Shown here: in pieces, positions 53,820 to 64,000 of the stretch | How positions within the stretch are numbered: the first letter of the stretch is position 1 | Layout of the letters: each line of letters opens with the position of its first letter | Origin: Geosiphon pyriformis | Lineage: Eukaryota; Glomeromycota; Glomeromycetes; Archaeosporales; Geosiphonaceae | DNA length: 64,000 bases | NCBI GenBank assembly: GCA_016748015.1 | Contig: JAAOMT010000602.1 | Location: 489,806-553,805 of the forward strand | Direction: 5' to 3' | Position numbers and translations under genes: made by a program | Notes under the pieces: model-generated | What the model saw: only the letters and a program-made list of their open reading frames with translations | The model's database searches: none | What the model was told of the DNA's origin: nothing

Positions 53820-55860
53820 TAACAATCATCCAAAAATAGCAGAATCAGAAATCATACGAGCAAACTATTTAGGATTTGCCAAATCTTTGTTTCAACAGTA
53901 CAGCCAACAATTAGGATTAAACAATAATTATTTTCCAGCAGAATCAGCCTTTAACTTTTACATCAACAAAAAAATCACAGACTGCTTAGAAGAAACAGTT
54001 AACATTGAATCTACAAGAGAAAATTTTTATACAGAATTGTTTCAACATACCAGCTTACCAAAAAATTACAGTTTTACACCAATCATTAGGAAAATCAATC
54101 AAATCATTAAAAGGTACACCCAACAACAATTCTCTATTACCTATGCAGACAAAGGCAAGGAAAGATTGTAAACACCAACAGTAACACCAAAACAGATACA
54201 ACCATCCACTTGGAAGAAAACCAGAGTTGAATTACCAACCAATTCATCATACTATTATACACCTGGAAGTGTTATCAATATTTCCTTAGCAGACACATCC
54301 ACATTAAACACGACATCAATCTTTGAACAATTACTATTTCAAAGTAAACAAAGAAAAACAGAATTGTTAAGACCATACAGCAAATATTTTGAAGGATTTA
54401 AATCGCAATTACCAACGCCATCAAAATTTTGATTACTACCACCTCAACTAGATTTCAGAACCGCAAGTTCATAAAAAGTAACTGAATCAAAAGAAAAAGA
54501 AAATAAGGATCAGGAATTTACTTACCAAAACTCAATCTTAGAAAATCAGGAAGTTGAAACTCCAAACATTCAAACCCAAAACAATCTAAACCCCGAAATA
54601 GTTAATTAACAAAACTTATCTCCAGTAATCATCATTGATCAGCCACTAACTAAACCGATTATTAAACCAATTCAACAGCAGCCACTTCAGCAACTGCTCC
54701 AACAACTATTTCAACTACCTCAACAACCACTGCAGCCACTTCTACAATCACAACAACAACTTCAACCACCACATCAACAACTGATTGTACTAATGGCTTA
54801 TGCTTCAATAGCTAAACTCAAGAAATTTACTGGCAAAAAAGACAATGCCCAGGTATGGCTGAATGATGTGAAAAAAGCTATCACAGTTAATAGATGAAAC
54901 AATGCCAGAGCCATGCAAGCCATCTTTTATTTCCTCCAAGATACTGCTGACTCATGGTATCAAAGCTTAGCTAATAAATCACAGAATTTTAATGTATTCA
55001 AGTTTGCATTCCTACAATACTTCAGCAATAATAATAATATCAATTGCCTAGTAAATACTTTCACCACCATCAAACAAAAAGAAAATAAAGCAGTTACCAC
55101 TTACTTAAGACACTTTTACAGAAATCTGTACCAAATTTAGACTATACAGGCTGATTATTTTACAGTGCCACAAATCCTGAATTAATTCATTAGAGGACTG
55201 TGCAATAGCATCCTTCAGTACATATGCCCAATGCATTTAGCAGACCTTCAAGCCACAGTTACAAATGCCAGAGATCTTGAAGCAAATCATGCCTAAGCCA
55301 TAAATCTAGTAATGAATGGATCATTTGACTTGGATTCTAAATTGAAACAACTCAGTGATTTAATTAATCAGAAATTAGAGAAATACTTAGCTGACAATCA
55401 CACAATTTATCAACCACCACAATGACACAATAATTCTGAAAACACGAATCATTTCCAAAATCAGTCATATCTATCATCATCATCATTCAATCAGCTGTAG
55501 CAGTCAGAGATGTGGATCTGCCACAACTGTAGTAAACAAAGTCACATTAGAGCTAACTGTCATTCTTATAGTAATCTATGATCGAAAAATCACTACTGAA
55601 ACCCCAATCACAGAGTTCAAATCCCAAATTCTTACTCAAATTAAGAACAATATTAGTCTACTTACTTGTCAATAATACAATAAACAATATATTAACTACC
55701 TATATATCAATCTCCAGTTTATCAACCATAGTCACAAGTAATATATTAACCACAGCAGCCACAAATAATTTATCAAACACTCACAGTTCAAACACTGCCA
55801 TCAAACCCAGCTCAAATGACATTGAGAAACTCTAGATTGAGAGTCACGCAAAATTGGAGA
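53820..55860 (+). pseudogene. Element F gag
   Basis: IAESEIIRANYLGFAKSLF near 53837, then an open stretch 53887-54171 (SAFNFYINKKITDCLE..SITYADKGKERL), a Gln/Pro-rich linker, the capsid core AIFYFLQDTADSWYQSLANK..FAFLQYFSNNNNINCLV (54913-55140), and the intact CCHC knuckle CHNCSKQSHIRANC at 55519-55560. Internal stops are at Gln, Trp and Arg positions. Confidence 0.8.
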
Positions 55861-56620
55861 TTAGCAATAGTTGTTTATCAACCAATTCCTAGCTCCTCCA
55901 CATAACAATTAGGATCACATTCTCAGAATTTGGAAACTGGGCACACCCAAAACCTGAATTTCTAACACTATTTAAGTCTTCTGGTTACCTTAGAAGACAT
56001 TCAACTCAATAACCCAGAAACCAACCAACAAGCAACACTTATTAACAACATTTCACCAGCTATCATTACCAAGAACAAATCACTGAATGCCATCTTTCTG
56101 TTTGAACTTGAAGAATTATCAACCACACTATTGTTTAGTGGAGCTGCTTTTAAAAAAAAACCTATTACCATCATGTACACTGATATCAAAGTTGATGACC
56201 ATTTCATCAAACTGATCCTAAACAGTAGATCAGCTGACAACATCATTACAAGACAACTTATAAACCAATTAGATCACTGAGTTGATCAAGCTGCCAGTGC
56301 ACAAATCATTATTGCTGATAGAGTGACCAAAACTCTGATCGGTAAAATCAATGACTTCTCTATAGAAGTCAACAGCATCATTGTGTTAATCAAGGTATTA
56401 GTCATAAAAGCCACTCAATATCAAGCACTTATTGGCAATAACTGGCTGTTCATAACTAATGTAATACTTAATTAGAACATGCAAGAGCTTCAACTTAGCC
56501 AGAATGGTTGACACATATGTGTACCAGCAACATGTGGCCATTTCAAGACCACTAACATGTCAACACTACTCATCGAGTTTGAAAAAAAAGAAAAAAAACC
56601 TACCTAAGAAGCCTATTAAG
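55861..56620 (+). pseudogene. Element F protease remnant
   Basis: NAIFLFELEELSTTLLFSGAA, MYTDIKVDDHFIKLILNSRS (active-site DSG now NSR), VTKTLIGKINDFSIEV, ALIGNNWLF. Two changes kill the active site. Confidence 0.7.
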
Positions 56621-56869
56621 TATTATGGGCTAAAAAAGACCACAACAAGCTACTACTAATACTCTTCTGGGATGACAATGGAAAAAGAAAACAAAAAAAG
56701 AAACTTATCTGGAATGCCAACCAAGCCTGGGGAACTGACAATGATCTGGACAACTCATCAACTTGGGAGTGAGAAGAGACTAACAAGGGAAAAAAAAAAA
56801 AAAAGAAGAAACAACACCTATTAGCACCACTTATAATTATTACACCCACACTACATCACAATGATCTAC

Positions 56870-57180
56870 CTATTGTCAACCAAAGCTTATATGCATCAAT
56901 TGCAGCAAAAAATTGTTGTTAATAAGTGCATGCTATGGCAACAATGAGAAATACCAAACAACAACCAAGTTTTACTGTTACTTATGCGTCATAGAACATT
57001 TTAGACAATTAAAATGACAGGAAAAATGGGACAACAAACTATGTCTCGCATGTAGAACTATTTTGCCTAACAAAAAAATATGGAATAACATTCCTGGATG
57101 GAGAAGAATATGCGATAAAATGTGTCAATATATGATTCTAATCAATAACTGGGTATGCAAGGAAACACCAATTGACAACA
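56870..57180 (+). pseudogene. Element F Cys-rich domain
   Basis: LICINCSKKLLLISACYGNN..KFYCYLCVIEHFRQ..CLACRTILPNKKIWNNIPGW. As in G, this frame is shifted by -1 relative to the frame coming from protease, and the two overlap over about 60 nt (56861-56922). One Cys of the CC pair is Tyr. Confidence 0.65.
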
Positions 57181-57229
57181 CCTCAAAATAAGCATTGTGA
57201 TAATTGGAAGGATATTTCCACAATAAACA

Positions 57230-58260
57230 TGAACTCTGAAGAATGGCGAATGCAAAAGCAGAAGATGCAACAACCAGTAAACTACTAGAAATCAAAAACA
57301 ACTCTCTATCTCTTCCTGAATCCAAATATGTCCAAACATTTGATGTCTTTGGTGATATTAAAGACGATTTAGAAGAATTTCACAAATATTACTAGCAATT
57401 AGCACTTACTAGAGAAAAACAAGAGCAGTGTTTGGAGCAGTTGAATACTCAATTATGTTAACATTGCTTAATTCTCTGTGACTTCCAATATTGTAATAAG
57501 TATGACCTTATTTACAATTTACCACCACACATAATCTACACAATTTCAGAAAAAAAAAACCAATCAGCAGCTATACATTAGAATCAGAATCAACTTTCAA
57601 TTCCAATTCAAACTCTGACAATAACAATGATGAAAACAATAGTTCCAGCTCTGCTGAACATAGCAACAAAAATTATGATAATTCAAACTCTGATTCAAAC
57701 CCTGAAACATACATAGCACTTCCTGATTTCACTAAAAAACAGGAACTTAAATGGTTCAGCAATAATAATGAAGATATTATATTAGAATGTGTGCATAATA
57801 CCAATGCAGAGTTTGATCTAAAATACCTGGGAAAATATTCTATCAAATTGGAACCCTATTTGTGCACCTGCATTGATCTTAAAATAGCACTAAAAATTCT
57901 AGTAACAACAATAGTTCAGTTAACATTTAAAAGTAGTTTAGCCAAAAAGGGAATCAACATCAGAAAAGAAATAATTGATACAGAATACATAAAAAATATC
58001 ATTGCTATGATACAAAATGACTCAGAAAAGACATATATCATAGATTCAAACAAAAAAATAGCACAGGCAATATTCTTGCCTTTGGTTAAAATAGCTCAGT
58101 TAGTATTAGTAGAAAACAGAGAAGAATTAGGAATAACAGCAAGAGGAATATAAGGATTCGGATCCACAAATAGAATAGATGTACTAGTTAATATGGCAGA
58201 GAAAGAAATTGTTGACAAGAGAGAAATTATCTCCACCCATTAATCAATTTCTATTCCACT
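57230..58260 (+). pseudogene. Element F dUTPase
   Basis: Starts MANAKAEDATTSKLLEIKNN near 57243; Cys motif CLILCDFQYCNKY; acidic linker. dUTPase: NAEFDLKYLGK (M1), FKSSLAKKGINI (M2, Arg to Lys), KEIIDTEYIKNI (M3 with catalytic Asp kept, Gly lost), KKIAQAIFLPL (M4), and GFGSTNRID (M5) after one stop at 58153. It retains recognisable versions of all five motifs in the right order on one strand, making it the clearest family assignment in the window. Confidence 0.85.
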
Positions 58261-58870
58261 ATATGACCAGTACATGGTAATTATAGAAAAAAAAATAAAG
58301 GATCAGGTTCAGATTTTTGAGGCAGAAGCAACACTTTGTGAATCAAAAGAGATTGGATTAGTCAATCTATACATACCAGCCAAAAACCACAGTCACATCA
58401 AAATACCTATTTACAACAATACAGAAAACATTATCAAGATACCAGAAAGAACTACCATTGGATATTTAACCACAAAAATTGAAGAACAACCACCAAATTC
58501 CTTTCCAGACTTTCTACAACTGTGTAGATATGTGGATATTACATCACAAACAATATATGGATAAGAAGAATGTTATCTGCTCCAACCAAAACAATTGGAA
58601 CAGATGAACTTGGGAAACTTAGACCCACTTTAATGAATACAACTCAAGATGTTACTCAACAATTTCAATAACATCTTTGCCAGTAAAAATGAATTTGGCA
58701 GAACTAACATAATCCAGCACCAGATTAAGACTAAAAATGCAATGCCAATAAAACAAAGAGCATATAGAGTACCACTAATCAGCCATAAGATCATTTATTA
58801 AGAAATTAACTGGATGTTTGACAATAAGCTAATTCAGTTATCAATGAACCTATGGTTATTACTAGTAGTA
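58261..58870 (+). pseudogene. Element F pre-RT domain
   Basis: MVIIEKKIKDQVQIFEAEATL, IKIPIYNNTENIIKIPERT, TIGYLTTKIEEQ, LCRYVDITSQTIYG-stop, LLQPKQLEQMNLGNLDPL, MLLNNFNNIFASKNEFGRTNI. One TAA at 58562 replaces a Gln codon. Confidence 0.75.
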
Positions 58871-60010
58871 TTAAGTCTGAAAGAAGAATAGAAAGATCTG
58901 TTTTTGTGTGGATTATTGAAAACTAAATGGAATAACTAAAGGTGATAGCTATCCAACTCCAAAGATCTATGAACTGTTTGATGCTTTTAGAGGAAAGAAA
59001 TAGTTCTTGACTTTAGACTTAGACAATAATTACTAACAAGTAGCCATAAAGCCAGAAGATAAAGAAAAAACAGCTTTTACTACATAAAAAGAAAACTTCG
59101 AATTCGAAGTTATGCCATTTGGCTTGATGAATATACCAGCAACATTTCAACAGCTCATGAAAATTGTTTATACTAAACTATTGTGGAAATCCGTAGTTGT
59201 TTACTTAGATGACACAAATATGTTTTTCAAAACATTTAATGACCATTTACATTATCTTCAACAAGTGTTTGAAAGATTGAGAAGAGCAGAATTAAAGTTG
59301 AATGCAAATAAATGTTTTTTTGAAAAAACAGAACTCAAGTTCTTGGGACATGTGGTGAGCAAAGATGGCATCAAAACAGATCTGGATAAGATTGCAATAG
59401 TAAAAAACTTTCCAATACCAACCAATTTAATGAAACTAAGAGCATTTTTAGGATTTGCAGGCTATTATCAGCATTTTATCAAGGACTTTTCTAAACTGGC
59501 TCAACCACTTCATTATCTACAAACCAAGAATGTGAAATATGAATGAACAATAGCTTAATAAGAAGTGTTTGACACACTGAGAAGAAAACTTATTCAAGCT
59601 TCAGTACTGATCTATTCAGACTACAGTAAACTATTTATTATTACTACAGATGTATCAGGCCAAGCATTGGGAGCAGTACTATCACAGAAAAAACCAGATG
59701 AAAGAGAACATCCAGTAGCATATGCTAGCCGAAGCTTGAGTCCAGCAGAAAAAAACTATGGAACACCAGCATTTGAACACTTAGCAATCTATTGAGCAGT
59801 TATGAAATAGAAAGAATACTTAAACCAGAAATTTGATGTATATACAGATCACAAGGGATTTATTTCGATCCAAAATCAAGAATTTAAAGATGATTATTAT
59901 ACAAGATAGAAAATAGCACTATCACTATATACATTTACAGTACATTATAAAAAGAGAAAAAACAATAGAAATGCTGACAGATTGTCGCGAATGAGACAAA
60001 TCTAAAAACA
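58871..60010 (+). pseudogene. Element F reverse transcriptase and RNase H
   Basis: VMPFGLMNIPATFQQLM, VVYLDDTNMFF with YLDD intact (about 59201), FLGHVVSKDGIKTDLDK, LRAFLGFAGYYQHFIKDF (a 144-codon open run from 59112). RNase H: IITTDVSGQALGAVLSQKK, HPVAYASRSLSPAEKNYG, YTDHKGFISIQ, ADRLSRMRQ. The N-terminal RT part (58871-59100) is badly broken. Confidence 0.85.
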
Positions 60011-60039
60011 TTTCAACCCAAAAATATAACAAAACATGA

Positions 60040-61280
60040 ATATACAAAAATACCAATAACTTCAATATTATATAAATACTCAATTGTTCAAGGAGAAATT
60101 ATCTCAAAAGAAACAAAGAAACATAAAACAACAATCAAAATATTTTATCAATCATCAAAATATACTTTACCAGAAGAACAAAAGAAATTCAGATCAACCA
60201 ACCAAAGTAATCACAGAACCAAAAAAAAAGACAATATTGTTCAATATGTATTTAGATCCAACAGCAGGATATTTTCACAAAGAAGCAACCATGAAAAGAA
60301 CCATAAAAAGATACTATTGGCCATCAATATATCTAGACATCATCTAATATGTTCAAAATTGTGATGCTTGTCAGAGAAAAGAAGAAACAAAACCCAGTGA
60401 ACTATTGAAACCAATCAAAGTGGGACAACCATTTGATTACATCAGAATTAACTTAGTTAGATTATTAACAATTACCAGCAGAGGCAACAAATATATTGCA
60501 GTAGTTATGAATTATCTCACAAAATGGTGAGAAGCAAAAGCCATTCAAAGAGCAGATGCAGAATCCATTGCCAAATTTGTTTATTAAGACTTAATCTGTC
60601 AACACAGATGCCCAAAAAAACTACTATCAGATCAAGGAACTCACTTTGTAAATAGAACATTGGCAGAATTAAGTCAGAAATTTGGAATAAAAAGACCATT
60701 ATTATCACCATACCATCTGCAAACAAATGGGCTAGTTGAAAGGTTTAACAGAATATTGTATGAAGCCATTGTCAAAATCAGCTAAAAAAATCAGGACAAA
60801 TGAGATTTAATTATATCATCAGTATTATTTGCTTATTGAACAATGAAGCAAGATATTACACAAGCAACACCATTTAAATTAGTATACAGTAGAACAGCAA
60901 CATTACCAATTAAGATAGAAGTCAGTATGTATCCAACAGAACCAATAACAGAAGAGAATTTTCAAAGAACATTGTTAAGAAAAACTTATGACTTAATGGA
61001 AACACTAGAAAACACATGGTGAAGAGCAGCTGATAATATCCAAAAGTCACAAAAAAAACAAAAAGAAAGACATGATAACCAACTACTAAAGAAACCAATT
61101 GAATTCAAGATTGGAGACAAAGTACTTCTATATTGTACTAAAGTGGAAAAACAATGAAGTAAAAAATTTGACCCCAAATGAGATGGACCATTTTACATAG
61201 AAGAAATTCTTGGAAATGGAGCTTATAAATTAAGATTGAACAACAAAATTTTAACCAAAGCAGTACATGATGATTAACTG
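60040..61280 (+). pseudogene. Element F integrase
   Basis: Zinc domain (NMYLDPTAGYFHKEATMKR..CDACQRKE). In the core INLVRLLT has the first catalytic Asp changed to Asn, MNYLTKW replaces MDYLTKW, and DQGTHFVN and LVERFNRIL keep the second Asp and the Glu. The GPY/F tail is FKIGDKVLLYCTK..GPFYIEEILGNGAYKLR. Stops sit at Trp and Gln codons. Confidence 0.8.
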
Positions 61281-61536
61281 AAATAATATTACTATTTAGC
61301 ATCATTATCTACTAGTAATATTTCACAATTAGAAGTACAAAGAATATTAGTCAAACCAGATAAGATTCTACGAGATCAAAAACCAATTATAATCATTAAA
61401 CCAAACACATAAAATTAAACAACCAAGAAGTATATAAAAACACTGTATACATGACAAAAGACAACAGAAAATAAAGATTACTAACAATATTTACTTACTA
61501 ACACAACAACTTTTCTAATTAATTCAACAACAAAAA

Positions 61537-62100
61537 ATGGAAATTACAATTAACCAATAAACTATTAGATACACAAACACCAGAAAAAGACCATAAGATA
61601 AAATAAAAAGAAAAACAGAAACCACTGTTGACAAAATAATCACAAAAGTAAAATTGGCAATAGAAACACAACCAAAAGTTACCTAATATCAAGAGTTGAC
61701 TATAGAAACTTGTAATTGGTGGATACAACAATTTCTAAAAAACTTTTGTTACTTTTATTTGGGACAATACTTGAACATTTAGGGCTTGTATATGGATAAA
61801 ACAAAACAATTATTTGACACAACAATACTGCAACAACTGGAACAATTTGTGGGAAAAAACAATTTGACCACACAAATAAGAGCCATTTATTGGCTACATA
61901 CCAGATTCCAAGATCGACCAGAAATCTTACTCAATTCAGAAATAAACACCATAACCATTAACCAAATGGGAAAAATAACCAATGCTCAATTTGAAAAATT
62001 ACAGAACAAGATAGCATAAGTAATTCTTGAAAAAGAAGTTCAAGAAATATTCAAAGATAGAAAATTAGAATTAAAAGATCTCAACAGAGCTTAATATTAA
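61537..62100 (+). pseudogene. Element F ORF3 (post-integrase ORF)
   Basis: Same length and ends as ORF3 of G: MEITINQ-stop, TTVDKIITKVKLAIETQ, TCNWWIQQFLKN, YLGQYLNI, MDKTKQLFDTTILQQLEQFV, GKNNLTTQIRAIYWLHTRFQ, MGKITNAQFEKLQNKIA, NRA-stop-Y-stop. An uninterrupted piece runs 61786-62019. Stops replace Gln codons. Unknown function. Confidence 0.75.
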
Positions 62101-62113
62101 AAGAAGAAAATAA

Positions 62114-62914
62114 TATTACTCATAGAATATAAGAAGTATATATTAATATAAATTAGCCAATCAAAAATAACCATAGTAAATGTAAAATTCCAGGATTCCT
62201 CTTAGAGAAATTGCAAGATTCCAGGAATTTCAGGATTTTCATACAAGAAATTGCAGAATTCCAGAATTCCAGAATTCCTGGTATAAAGAATTGAGGAATT
62301 GAGAAATCTTAATTATGTATATATAGTGGTAGAATTAGAAGCAGAAAGAACAGACCTCTCTATTCAGATTTAATCTAAGCAACCTTCCATATTACAAATA
62401 TCAATAAATAATTATTCAATATCTCAAATTTCACTCTCCACTATCAACACTTCATGTTGATAACAATTGATACTTAACACCACTGGAATAATAGCTCTTA
62501 ATCATAACTATTGATGAGATACTAACACACAAATTGTCTTGACTTATTTTTTTTATTTTCTTTTATTTTTTTGTTATTTCTTTGAGTTACTAATTGATTA
62601 AAAATTAAGTGCTGAATTATTGACATCAAGAATTGTCTGGTAAAAGACCCCTGCAAGTGGGTAGAGCATGTAAAAAATATAGATTACTTACCAGAGGATT
62701 GCTGGCCATCAAGCTGAAGAAAAAAATTGACAGAATTGTGATTCTGGAAAGCTACGGAGAAACAACTATTGAATCTCTGTTCATTATACAAAGAACTCAA
62801 CCAAAACCTTTAGATAATCATATCATTAGATTCTTATCATTACGAATAAGCTTTTGAGCACCAAGTTATGAGTTTTGTTATTTGCTTTAAGACCCCAAAT
62901 AATCACATGTAACA
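62114..62914 (+). repeat. 3' LTR of element F
   Basis: Begins TATTACTCATAG after AAGAAGAAAATAA and ends CATGTAACA; 801 bp against 830 for its partner, with differences including small indels. Palindrome block 62187-62295, TATA near 62312-62326. Followed by GTGC, matching the 4 bp before the 5' LTR. Confidence 0.8.
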
Positions 62915-64000
62915 GTGCAGATTTTTGTGGAAGCATTCTAGATAGGTAGTGACTGCTTTATTTTCCTCTTGCTTGATAGTGGTGAAGATATTGATTAGAT
63001 GATTAATACTATTATTATTGTTAAAATATTGTAAGAATCCAAGTTTGAATGCATTGAAATCTTAAAGTTTGTTGGCCAAGCTTTAATAATATGAGTTAGC
63101 AGTATTCTAAAGAAAGTATGGGATGGCTTGCATAGCTCAGGCATCATTTTATCTATTGGCTGTAATGGCTTTTTTGATATTGTTTAGCTATACTTGGGTG
63201 TCATTCTCTTTACTGGTGAATTTTTTGATCTTGGTAATTGGTGCATATGTTATTTGTTGTTGTTGTTGTGATAATTGTTGAAGTGGTTGTTGCAATTGTT
63301 GTTGATATGGTAATTGTAACTGTTGAATCCTTTCAATTAGTGGCTGATCAATCACGTTTATCAAAGATAAGTTTTGTTGATTAATTATGTTGGAGTTTGG
63401 ATTGTTCTGATTTTGAAAAGTTTGAAAATTTGGAGTTTCAATTTCTGAATTTTTCAAAATTGGGTTTTGCTGAGTTTGAACATTTGAGGTTTTGATTTTG
63501 GGGTTTTCAATAATTGGGTTTTGGTAATTAAATTCCTGATTGTTATTTTTTTTTGATTCTGTTATTTCTCAAGGACTCATGATTCCAAAATCTGGTGAAA
63601 ATGATGATAATCAAAATTCTGATGGCATCAGTAATCACAATTTAAATCCCTCAAAATATTTGCCATAGGTTCCTAATAGATTAGTTTTTGGTTGTTTACT
63701 TTGAAAGAGTATTTGTGCCAATCGAGTTTTTGTGTTTGATGTGAATGCACTTGTTGATGAGATGTTAATGGCACTTCCAGGTATATAGTAGTATGATGGA
63801 TTGGTTGGTGATTTAAGTCTTGTTTTTTTCTAAGTAGGTGGTTGTATTTTTTAAGATGTCACTGCTGGTGTTTGTAGTTTTCCTTTGCTTTTGTTTGCAT
63901 AGATAATTGGATATCTTTGTTGAGTGTGGATTTTAATTTTTTTATTGATTTCAGTAAGAATTGTTGTGAAATTATGATTTGTTAATAGGCTGGTATTTTG
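62915..64000 (-). pseudogene. Element E gag N-terminal part, runs off the window
   Basis: Resumes element E after the insertion of F. On the minus strand toward the junction: ASKNPSNHTT-like linker, PNFQTFQNQNNPNSNIINQQ, a Gln-rich stretch (LPYQQQLQQPLQQLSQQQQ), YAPITKIKKFTSKENDTQV (63457-63188) and then the capsid core up to 62915. The N-terminal FNFYVN block and 5' LTR lie beyond 64000. Confidence 0.75.

Overview
The window looks like nuclear DNA of an arbuscular mycorrhizal fungus (Glomeromycota, Rhizophagus-like). I infer this from very AT-rich DNA, genes cut by many 50-230 bp GT-AG introns, and LINE ORF1/ORF2 proteins of a type I associate with Glomeromycota genomes. No species can be named. 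About 90% of the window is retrotransposon sequence, mostly nested and decayed.

Layout. (1) 1-11580: three nested Ty3/gypsy elements on the + strand. The tail of element A (ORF3 and 3' LTR, to 1232) sits in the gag of element B (1233-8667), and B sits in the RNase H region of element C (8668-11580). An unrecognised decayed ORF (11589-12212) and about 1 kb of extremely AT-rich DNA follow. (2) 13276-19944: a host gene island. COP9 signalosome subunit 2 (13 exons, minus) diverges across a 170-bp promoter from a gene for a very acidic protein (3 exons, plus). That gene converges on a CASTOR-like ACT-domain protein, an arginine-sensor family member (8 exons, minus). (3) 20258-20342: an isolated exon-like piece. 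20760-21475: the 3' end of a LINE (L3). (4) 22040-28690: a near full-length LINE on the minus strand (L1). A 0.8-kb AT-rich gap separates it from a much more decayed LINE of another subfamily on the plus strand (L2, 29500-32352). (5) 32353-49299: gypsy element D (plus) inserted in L2. D is split by a solo LTR of the B family, which is itself split by a nearly intact gypsy element G (minus, 36909-47072, paired 885-bp LTRs). (6) 49300-64000: gypsy element E (minus), joined head-to-head to D at about 49300 and split in its gag by complete gypsy element F (plus, 52944-62914, flanked by GTGC).

The main finding is the shared architecture of these gypsy elements: LTR, gag with CCHC knuckle, aspartic protease, a Cys-rich zinc-finger-like domain, a trimeric-type dUTPase, a pre-RT domain, RT, RNase H, integrase with GPY/F module, and then an extra ORF (ORF3, about 185 codons) between integrase and 3' LTR. 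The dUTPase is visible in five copies (B, D, E, F, G) and ORF3 in five (A, B, C, F, G). LTR promoters carry exchangeable short repeat arrays upstream of a TATA box. Several LTRs share a hairpin with a constant loop and covarying stem. Element decay is dominated by C:G to T:A transitions, visible as Q/W/R codons turned into stops, D to N at catalytic sites, and an LTR pair differing only by transitions in the stretch I compared. No tRNA, rRNA or CRISPR array was seen.
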